Source of the DNA: Deroplatys truncata
Lineage: Eukaryota > Arthropoda > Insecta > Mantodea > Mantidae
DNA: 64,000 nucleotides
Assembly: GCA_030765065.1 (NCBI GenBank)
Contig: CM060978.1
Coordinates: 112,821,692 to 112,885,691 of the forward strand
Direction of reading: 5' to 3'
Shown: in pieces, positions 45,301 through 56,800 of the stretch
How positions within the stretch are numbered: position 1 is the stretch's first letter
Layout of the letters: each line of letters opens with the position of its first letter
Made by a program: the position numbers and the translations under genes
Notes under the pieces: generated by a model
Told to the model about the DNA's origin: nothing
The model's database searches: none
What the model saw: the letters and a program-made list of their open reading frames with translations, nothing else

Positions 45301-46286
45301 TAAACTTCCTGGGGAATGTAGTAATGCCATAACTATCTGATAGGACATAGGTAGTGGAAGGAAAGATATACAGCAAAGTATATAACTCTTTTAATAGTAG
45401 CATTGTTCATTCATGTGCCTCTGTCTTAAAACATGATGGTTAATAAATGGTTAAAACAGTTCATCTTCAAGACAGAATTACTAGTTATTCCAGCCACCGG
45501 AAATCACTAGCCTGTTATGTGATTTTACTTAACTATATATTTTAAATAGACCATAATATGTATTCATAAAGTGGAAATTGTGAATGGACTGTACACCATT
45601 ACTGAAAAGAACATTTGTGCCACAGTGATAATAAACCTTTAAAAGCATTTTTGCTATGGCAACTTGATGTTTCATTATTACATTTTGACCCTTTTGGAAG
45701 ATTGGTAATGCTTTGTACAAAAGTTGTAGAGTACATAATATAACTGCCATGGAGATGAAATTGCTGTTTGCAAGTTCATGAGCTTACTGATGTTAAAAGG
45801 AACAAATTTACTTTATATAACAAATTTCAGGATTTACATATTGATATTGAAGTGTACCAAGATAGCTCAGAAATTTAACTGTTTTAGGAAAGCAAGTTGC
45901 TGCAAAACTTAGCCCATTTCCATATTTCCTCAACAAATAATTTTAAAAACTAATTTTTATATGCTCTTGCTAATAACTTCCAGATGCAGCACTGACAGCT
46001 ATGTGCATCCATGCATTCTTTGTCTATAATAAATTGTGGAAAGTATGCAGCTGCTCTCAATATTTTTAAAATGAATAGTTCAGTCATTACAATTTCCACT
46101 CCACATTGCTTCATGTATTATTATGTTATTTAAAATAAATAAAACTAATGAATGTCTCACTTAATTCTTTATTCTAATTATGAAGTTCCATAACATTACT
46201 AGTACTACCTCTGTTTACTCATTTTAAGTAGTATGCTTACTCTGTCTATCTGAAGTTATTGTTGATAAGTGGAATTTCAATTTCAG
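45301..46286. other. Presumed rost intron or upstream region
   Basis: No repeat recognised. It ends in a polypyrimidine-poor but usable acceptor (TTTCAATTTCAG) at 46286. Confidence 0.4.
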
Positions 46287-46300
46287 ACTCACCACCTTCT

Positions 46301-46405
46301 ATGAAGCCCAGTAAAGTGATGGTAACAAAAGTATGGAAGAGGGAATTTCATATAAAAGCATTTACCCCTGAACATAACAGGCCTGAGCAATTTTACCAAT
46401 GCCAG
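46301..46405 (+). CDS. rost: rost coding exon 1
   Basis: The exon begins at 46287 after TTTCAATTTCAG, with 14 nt of leader before the ATG. It encodes residues 1-35 (MKPSKVMVTKVWKREFHIKA and so on to FYQCQ). The donor is CAG|GTAAGT at 46406, phase 0. The basic, amphipathic N-terminus followed by Q-W at the joint fits Rolling stone relatives. The weak point is the start, because an upstream in-frame Met exists but lies before the acceptor. Confidence 0.82.
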
Positions 46406-49400
46406 GTAAGTCTATCTATCACATTTCCATTAGAATGGCAGCATTCTCTTTGCTTAAAAATGCTTGTGACAGCTTAGCAGTACTTACCTTCAGATGATGG
46501 TGCTCACAATATAGGACATTCAAAAAGATTATTAGGTATGTCACTCATAATCATCAAAAGGAGAAGTAGCCTCTGACCTCCTCTGAAAAAGTTGACTTCA
46601 AATTATTGTTTCTAAATAGAACATGCAATGTATTTTATTTGTCAGTAGCTTAACAGTATGTTTCTTTCACCCCTCCTAATTGCATGGACTAGCAATGCTT
46701 TGAGAATTTAGCAGCTATAGAAGCATTAACAAAAAATATATAAAAAGTTTAACGCTATACCTCTCACATGTAAAGAATTAAAATATGCTGCAAGCACTTG
46801 GTATAGAAATGCTCTGTTTGCTTGTTATAACTCTTTTTTAAATCACGATGAGCAACTGCACCACTTCTGTGAAATACAAATTTTTTATGCTTTCTATTCA
46901 TTGTGGTTTCATTTTAATAGCACGAAGATTTCTTCTCAGAATAAGTAAGCATAGGTACTTGCTTGTAGAATTCAACTTATCCTGCAGTTGGTGTATAAAA
47001 ATTGTCCTTGATGCAACAGAAAGACATCAAATTTTTGCTTTGAAATTGCGGTTTAAACCATCCTATCATTAATAAATATTTAAGGGAAACAAATTGATCA
47101 TGAGTTTTGTGAATTTTGACAAAAACTTTTTTATTGTTCTATTTATGCCCTTCCTTTAACTGCATTGGTCATATTGGGGGCCTTTTACCTTTGGAACATA
47201 TTGCCTATTGGCAATACAGTTCACAGTTGTCATTGGATTTTGTTTGGGTTTTATGCATTTGATCACACTCACACTCTTAGTCATACTTGAGACTCTGGAG
47301 AAGATAGGAATGATCTTGGCTAGAGAAAAATCCCACCCCACAGCCGGGAACCAAACCCGGGACCTCTCCCACAATAGGCAAGTACTTTACTGACTGAGCT
47401 ACGAGGCCAGCTGTAACACACATTTGTGACAATCTGAAAAGTAAACAGGGTCTATAAACAGCAGATTTAATTAATTTCATTAAATTTATAAAACATTGAA
47501 ATATGATGGAGTGCATAAGTTGCAGACACTAAAGTGACACAAATAATAATTAATGTTGAGTTAGTTGGGACACTCATGACGTCTTTTTGTTTTAGAAGCA
47601 CATGTTTCCATCTTCAGCTTTGGTCTGACTGAGGGACTGCATATGGGTTTCCTAGACAAAACCTTCCAGAAACAATAAAAGAAGTCAATATTCTCCGAAA
47701 AAAATGATAAATTAAAAATTATACTGGACAACTTTATACTACCAAGAATGTATGCTCTCCCTAGGATTCACAAACCTGGTGATGGGATGAGGCCCAAAGT
47801 CAAAAGCATAAACTCCCCAACATATAAACTGTCTAAATGGCTAGCCAACAAGTTGAACACCTGCAAACACTTGAAAACAGAAACATAAAAACTTTTTTGA
47901 AGTGCTAGAAATACAAAACGAATATGCAATTAACAGAACATTCTTATTTAAAGTCTCTGTTCCTTGCATAACTACAGAAAAACTGTTGACACTGAAACAT
48001 TGGTTGTTGGACATCAGATTCCCACAAGAAGAAATGGAAGACTATTGCACCCTCACAAACCTATGCATTCAACAAAGCTTCTTTCAATTAAACAACAAAT
48101 ACTACAAACAAACCTCCAGAGTGGCTATGGGAAATCCATTTTCAGTGTTTCTGGCTGAACTTTTCGTGGGTTACTTCAAAACAAAGATCATCAAATACCT
48201 CCCATGGATAACTGGATCTGAAGATTGTCAGAAAACAAAACAGCTTCATATTTCAAAAACACAAACACACAGACAATTATATTAAAAGTGACAATTTCAA
48301 CTCAAAATTTTACCAACACTCCATATGCAATAGTCATGCCCACCGACAGATCAATCTACCTCTCAACAAAAGAGAACAAGAATACAATTATATTCTCCAC
48401 ATAGCATAACAGGTTTCATCTCTAACCTAATCAACAGCAAAAAAGCAAAATTCCAGAAGCAAAAAATTATCAAAGCACACACAACCTTCTGCACAGAATA
48501 ACTATAACGGCAATTCTTCAAATTCACATATATACCATGCTTGTCTGAACCATAGCTTCAGCAAAATCTTCAAGAAATATAACATAGCTTTAACTTTAGC
48601 TCCCACAGAATGAATACACAATACACCATACAGTATTTATTTACTTCCTAACTAAAAGTAAAAGTACTGCAAAAACAGAAATCAGGCACTTAGCTTATAA
48701 ATTGTACAGATTTAACCTGCTGTATGTAGGAAAAACAAAAAGAACCATTCAAATCAGAAGAAAAGAAAAATGTAGATGCTTAACCAACAAGCAAACAGAC
48801 AAATGAGCTGTAGCAAACCATTTCTGGACCTCAAACCATGACCAAACCAAGACATCATACTACTTACAAATATCAATACATCTGCAGAACTAAAAGTTTG
48901 GGAAAGCATCCATATCATTAAACACAAAGAACATGTTATGAAACCCTGCCATCTGAGCAGTTTCATCATGGAAAATCCAGAAGACTTAACCACCATGGAA
49001 CCTGATCTCCAGTTGGATCAAAGTTGAAGATAAGCATGTCCTTATTCCATGTCCATTGACTTCTGAAGCATGTCCTTATAAAAATAAAAAGTAAGTTATG
49101 TCAGAATGAAGTCACTTTGACTTAACATATTGACTCAACATTAATTGTTTGTAAAATATCATTTCAACCACCTAGTCAAAAAATTTAAATTACCAATATT
49201 GACTTTTGTTTTATTAATATTATGAAACATAATTTGCATCCTACTTTTTCTTAAACCTTGCCTTCTAACAATTGAGGCCTGCATAGATGCTGAATGAAAT
49301 GGGTAGTGACTCCGGTTCCCTGAGCTGAGAATTACCTGACTTTGTCTTATGGGGATAAGGGAAAATGCTGGAAAGATTATCTTACGCAGACAAGTCACTC

Positions 49401-50807
49401 TAATTGAAATTTGTCTTAAAGGTGCATCACCCTCCTTTCAGAAACCCTCTGCACACATATGTATATGTACAGATATATGTATTAACCTTCAATCACAGTG
49501 AATCCCAGAGCCACTTCTGAGGAATGTTATATTGTCTTGATGATAGTAAAGCAATGAAAGGAGTTGCATGATATGATGGGTACACACTAAAGCACATTGG
49601 AACAAAAACACTGGCAATGTACCCCACCCATTTCATTTGTGCCTAATTAAATTTTAATTAGGGGTGAACAACAGTGTTAATTATAATATGAGTGTTCTGG
49701 TATGGAGCCGTTATACTGTAGCTATGATACCAATCCACACATAAATGGAATAGCTGGTGCATTGTGCAATGTAAACATAGAGGTAAGGGGAGAGTTGTCA
49801 GGGGGGAAATGAGGTATTTCCAGACTCACTTTCAAGGAATATGCCCCATAAATTTTGATATGTGTACTTCCTACAATAACATTTTACTGTTTTGTTTTTA
49901 CTTTTTCCAGTGGCAAACTAAGTCAAGTGTTCACCTAGCATATTTAATTTATCGTTGGTTCCTAGCCGCCCTGTTCTTGGCAACAATGCTATTTTCCATC
50001 TGTGATCCAGGGCGAAAAAACAAACATTCAGGAATGAGATACATAAGCAAGTGGCCCATATATCTCACCAACTGGGGCTACACGATGTGCACTGTGCAAG
50101 CTGTACTTGGAGCAATACTTGTGGGCAGGAGGTTCATCGAGGAGAGAAGAAAAGGTAACAGAAATACCCCTCAAATACTAGTCATGTTAGTTAATAACAT
50201 TCATCACTGTGTTTAAATAATGCAAAATCTTTAATGAGGGAACTCCACAATATAATTATGTCTATGATACATGTGTTATAATACTTTTTTGGAAATAGGC
50301 AATTGTGACTTAAACATTGTACATTATACATCATAATGGCAGAGTGGAATTACTGCCATCAAATCAATTAGGAAAGGCTCTAGTTGTAGTACATAAACAT
50401 GGAATATATGAATACTGTCATAGCAAAACTGGCCAACTCCATTACAGACAATTTTGAGAAAAATGCAAATAATCTACTGCGCCTGTCTCCTTTCAGATTT
50501 CAATTTGCTGCTTTTGTTAAGGAGATGATGTTTATGTAGCAGTAATAGCAAGATTAGGACAAAAATCATCATTTGTAGTAATTTCCGAGAAATCCAATAA
50601 AGCTGTTTGGAATTGGGCTGTTTTGCTGTGACATGTACAGAGTTCGCCGGTTTTGCTGTGACCTATATTCTATTATTACTTTCTCTACTACATATAGTAA
50701 GTAGGGGAAGTATTGTATTCCACCCAAAAATTCGTTACCGAGATTTCACCGGAAATATATGTTTTGAGACCCCCTGAATCCAAAAATAGCATTTTTGAAA
50801 ACATGTC

Positions 50808-50873
<66 letters not shown>

Positions 50874-53800
50874 TGTGAACAGCATAACTCAGAAACGAAC
50901 AGTCGGATAAACACCAAAATTGGTATTTACGTTCAGTATCTTCCAGAGATGCGACACGAAGGTTTTCAAGAAAATCTCCCCACCCCAGACTACCCTTTAC
51001 ATGGAACATTTTTCGAAAATTTTAATTTTCTCAAAAATGGCTCTAACGATTTTGATTAAAATATCATATGTTTAAGATACTTTCATGACAAATAAAATGT
51101 ATATCTTGAATTTTCTGGGAATGTCTCCAAAAGTATTCTTCATTGTGAACGACTTTTGCATAACTGGTAAACCATAAGAGATAGACAAACTTTTACTACA
51201 CAAAAAATGTAGATCGCGTTAAAATACACAATTTATGTCATATACATTTTTTTTGTTGAGTGAACCATTTTCGAGATATTGTTTGTTATTCCCTTAAATT
51301 TTTCAATACTTATTTTCTCAAATGGGAATTCGTTATTCATTTTTTTGTCTTGGATATGCAAAGAGTATTAATCTGTGGCAAAGAGAATGATGCTGCACCT
51401 AGCAACCAGCTATTAAGATATATGTCGATGCTTAAAGGCTACTGTATTTCTATATTGCCCTTGCAAATACAAAACAAGGAGAACTTAGTAGGCCTTAGGC
51501 CATAGTCAAATATTTTTAGAATTGGTCACTATGTTTAAAATGTAATTCTCTTTGCATGTCAAAAGATCGTTTCTGAAAATGTTTATCTTGATTAATATGA
51601 AATAGATGGAGAATAAGAGTTAGTAAAAATAGTTTGTACAAGAGTAGGGAAAATAATGTGAGTGTAACACATCAGATTTTTTTTATACTGTGTATAGTAA
51701 GTTGGGGAAATATTGTATGTCACCCAAAAATTCAATGTGCAGATTTCACAGGAAATATATGTTTTGAGGTCCCCTGAATCCAAAAAAAGTATTTTTAGAA
51801 ACAGGTTCATAATTTCAGTATCCTCCAAATATGTTATTTTCAAAATTAGATATAAATTGTCAAAAACAATCCCCCCACTGCAAACTACCCTTTATGTGGA
51901 ACAATTTTTGAAATTTTTTATTTTCTAAAAGCTGGCTGTAACAATTTTGATTAAAATAACACATATTAAAGATATTTACATGACAAATAAAATGTATGTC
52001 ATTAATTTTCTGGGAAAGTCTGTGCAGTCCTCTTCATTTGGAAGGAACTTTGTGTAATCTTGTATAACTGATAAACGTTAAGCGATAGATGAAAACATAC
52101 TATACAAAAATGTAGATCTCTTTAAAATGCACAATTTATTTAAAATAAATGTTTTGTGGTATAAGCCACTTCTCAAATATACATTATTAATTGTTCGAAT
52201 TGTTCAATACTTTATCATTCTTTTCAAGTCCTGTCAATTTTCAGTTGTTTCTCATGATTTCAGGAAAGGGTATGAAATTATAAGGCCAGCATATAGCTTC
52301 CAGTTCTAAAACATTTGACTATTGTTGTTTTCTTTGAATCTTGATGAAATGTTTAATAGCTGTTTAGCTATTTCTGCACAGATTTATCTGGAATAAAATG
52401 AAGTAAATAGAAAAATATGCTTTAGTAAAAGTAGTTTGTACTCACTAATAAACAATAGCAAGTAGAGAGAGTCATGTGAATGCAACACATACAATTTTTT
52501 TCTACAAAATACAACGCAGCTGCAGGAACGTTAATTTTAAGAGCAATTATGTAATAAATCACCGTGGAGTGTAAATTATATAAGTTATGACACTACAATA
52601 GATTCAGTTTTACCATACCTTCACACATTAAGGCCCTGTTGCATCACACTGTACATAGAGTCATGACGTGCCCATATGTTCATTCTGATCACTATCACCA
52701 TCATCTTCAAAGTCCTTCAATGCATCTACATAAGAGTAACCCTTCTGTAGATTGCCATTCATTTCCAAAGTGAATCTTCAGCAGCTTTTCAACATCTGCC
52801 AGTTTCTTGTTATTGACATGAACTCCTACAGATACAATGTCTGGCTGAAAAGTCCTGCTTGTTTTCAAAATGGGAATATTTCTAATATCTACAATAAAAT
52901 GTAGCTCTTCAAGAACATTAATCTGCTTCTACTCGTTCTGATGGCTATTTTTCGTTTTACTTTAGATATCTGGAAGTGAAGCCAAATGGAGATGGCTGAG
53001 CATTTCATAAAAAAACAAGGTAATTAGCCAGTTTTGATGAAAAACAGAAATATCTAGAAGTTGGCGGCTTTTGCTATGACACATATGTTAGAGTTGGCTT
53101 GTTTTGGTATTACAACCATTTCCAAGATCGAATTACTATGGAATATGAGCAAGTTTTTCAAAACCTCATATCACCCAATGATAGAGTGTCCCATATATTG
53201 TAATATTGAACTCTTACTATAAAATTTTTCAATTGGCCAGTTATGCCATGACACTACTCATATCTTTTAAACTGCTTAGAATTACTCATCTAGTAAACGA
53301 GTTTCATTTAAGTACAGTTGAAAGAGCTATAATGAGCAAAAACAGTAGAGATAAGTGTGACAGTAAGTGGTGGCATAGATGTTCTCTCATTAGACACTGT
53401 TTCTACACTGCACAGTGTCATCCACTCTACGTTGCACAATGATAGCCTTGTGAGGGATACGGATTAACACAAAAGAAAATGTAATTTTCATCCTAGAGAA
53501 AATAACCTGAAACAAATTATGAAAGATTTCAGTTGTCTTCATTATTTGTCTGTAATGTACACAGAGAGGTTCCAAGTTCATTTTTTGCACATGACTTCCT
53601 TAATAAGATCTTACAATACACAGAGTGAATAGAAAGTTTTGAAGTATTGCTCATAATATATCACTTAATATTTTTCACATACTTCTGATGATTTGTATCC
53701 TCCAATACACAGGGGCAATGAAAAACACGGTTTTCCCAAATGGCAACATAACTTACCTTTGCATCTTTAAACTTTTCTCTCAGTTCTGCATGTGATAGAT

Positions 53801-56800
53801 TAAATTGTTATTTTGTTTATTTTTATTTATTATTCATTCAGTTTTACAAGGTATAACATCTTCTGACAGTCAAATTCATATACATACAGATATATATATA
53901 ATTTGAACATAAATGCAGATTTAATTTGTTCGAAGTGCCGAATACCATTCACTTCTATCCATCCACTGTCCTTGTAAATGTCATTCTTAACTTCTATAAT
54001 TCCTATCATCCATGATGTTTATGGTCATCCTATTTTTCTTTTTCTTGCTGAAATCCACTCATATGTAATTTTTGATAATCTTTCTTCATTCACTCACATC
54101 AAATGTCTATAACATGATATGGCAGGCACAGAATTTGATGGTGGCTAAGCTCTGGCTGCTACTGGAGCTGTGCAATGTTGTCATGTATTAAAGGGTGGAG
54201 CCAAGTGTAAATGAGGAAAAAGACTGTAGGACTCAAGCACATATAACTTGGTATAAATTCCAACAAATCAAGAAGGAAAGTAACCTGAAAGTCTTACCTT
54301 GATAACATTGAAAAGTCCATATGACAGGCAGGTGCATCATATCAAAAGGCTTTTAGGAAAAAAGTAGAGATTGTGAATTATATTCCTACTCTGATAATGC
54401 AACACTTCTGATTTGCATATTATTCACTCATTCTTACTGCTCAAACATTGTTCATTAAGTGGCATTTGGCTAAAAACCAATAAAACAGAACGAACACAAT
54501 CGCTGATCTATGAGCGCTCACTGAATTTACTACAGCTAACACAAAAGCTACAAACCCTAGTGAAGCTAAACTTCACCACTACTAAATGCGGTGTGCGTGA
54601 CTGTATCTATTTAGGAGTAAAAATAGATGGAGGTAATAAATGGGAGAAACAAAAGAAGTTTGCATTGGCAAAAGGTAAAGGGGCGATGGCAGGAATTAGA
54701 AGCTGCAAATATAGAGTACCTAATATAAACGTTAAATGGCTGGAAAAAGTTTATGAGATGGTTGTGGAGGCAAAAATGATGTATGGTATAGAAATATGGG
54801 GATTAGATAGAGGATGGGAAAGTATAGATGTGGTGCACAGGATGTTTTGTAGAGAAATACTAGGGCTACCGAAGTCAATTGTAAGACAGGTAGCACAATT
54901 ACAGATGGGCAGGGTGGCAACTAAGGGGAAGATAATGGAAAGAGCTTTGGAATTTTGGTTCAGAACTTTAAATCTAGGAAAAAGTAATGTGTTAAGACAA
55001 TGTATTGAATACCAAGAGAATAGCTTAATGAATGATGGATGGGTAAGTACATTACAGAACATTTTGGAGAAAAATGGGTTAGGAGACATGTGGAGGAGAG
55101 AAAATAACGTGAAAAATTTTTGGAAAAAGGCGAGGAAAAGGCTGGAAGATATAGAAATACAAATCATGTTCAGTGAGATTGCCGAAAAGAGCTCATTAGT
55201 TTGTTATAGGCCAATGAAAAATACATGGGGTAGGGAAAAATATATAGACATAGTAAATAAAGAAGAGAGAGAATCTATTGCATGGGTAAGAACCGGAGCA
55301 TGGAGGCTAAGAGGGTTAAGACAGAGTATTCCTCAGAACCAATGTCCGATATGTGGTGGTAATGAAGACATTGAACACATAGTATTTAAGTGCCAAGGAA
55401 TGGAAAATTGGAGAAAAGAATTTTTTAATAAGAAGTGGTTGAAGGGGGATAGAAATACACTTATGATTGAAATGATATGCAAGGACGCTAGAAGCATTGG
55501 ACAGTTTTTGTGTAAAGTAAAACATAAATGGCTTTGAACAGTGGAAAGAGAAAAGTAAGAGGTAGTGCATCTTACCTTGAATGGAAAACTATAGTGAATG
55601 TGTGATGGTTAAGTAATCAATAAATGAAAAGTGAAAAACACGTGGAAATGGTACATAAAAAAAAAAACAAGATAATTTATTGACAAGAAATTGTAAAATG
55701 TAAATAATCTGTAGTGATTGTCTACAGAATGTGTTGACGGGAAATTGTAAAATGTAAATAAACTGTAGTGATTGTCTACTGAATGAGTGACCAGGGATAA
55801 ACTGCAGTAGACAATCAAATTGTAAAACTCTTAGCACAATAAATCAAATGCGGTGTATAGTTTCTGTTTTGTATCATATAGTGCTCTACCGACTGAGCTA
55901 CGAGGCCAGCCAGGTATAGCATGGTTAAGGGCAGGAATATGGAGGCTAAAAGGGAAGCGAAATGGCTATGCACAAGGTGAATGTCCATTATGTGGGGAAA
56001 GTGAAGATATACAACATATATTTAATGCAAAGAAACAGAGATTTGGAGAAAAGAGAGTTTATGGTATGGAATGAATAGGAATAAAGATATACATACAATT
56101 CTAAATAAAAACTGTAAAAATATGGGTAAATATTTAATGAAAGTAAAAAATAAATGAATATGGATGGTTAAAAGAGGAAAAATAATGTAAATAAAAATAA
56201 ATATAAGAACTACTAAATGTATCAACATGTAATTGTAATTCACAACGACTGCTCATCTTAGTGGCCAGGGCCAAATAGAGAAGGCAGTCTAAATATGTAA
56301 TAATTTAGTGCTCAAATAAATTATTCATATTCATTCATTCATTCATTCATTCATCATATAGTGACAGGTTAAACAATAGAGGCAGAAAGATATCTGGACA
56401 GATGGCTTGAAAAAGTACATAGCAGCACATCTTTCTGAAAGATGAATTCAAATGTGCATTAAAAATATAAAATTAATTGGAAAGAAAGAGATATCTTTTG
56501 AAATACACTATATAACTGAATGTGTCCAAATATGCTCTCTGTCATCTCAAAGATGCTAGATGATGTATTATGTTAATTCTTTGGAATCATTTAAACAAAG
56601 TATACACAACTATTGTGGCTTGTATATATTGTGCAACAAACTAGCAAATCTAGATTAAATATGTAGAGTTCTCCATTAACACTATGTTCATAATTAGTCT
56701 GAAAATAGAACCATAGGACATTCTCTAGACAGCAAAAAATAATTAATTATCTAAGTAAAAGAGATAAGATGTTAGATGTATCTTAAAAATGTTAAAAATG

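Noticed and set aside
46259-46300. Upstream in-frame ATG for rost at 46259
   Set aside because: It lies before the splice acceptor TTTCAG at 46286, so it would be intronic; the Met at 46301 gives a first exon that fits the family.
5217-52498. HINE-like copies as long terminal repeats or tandem direct repeats of a retroelement
   Set aside because: Copies occur singly, in both orientations and nested, without internal coding regions or a short target duplication.
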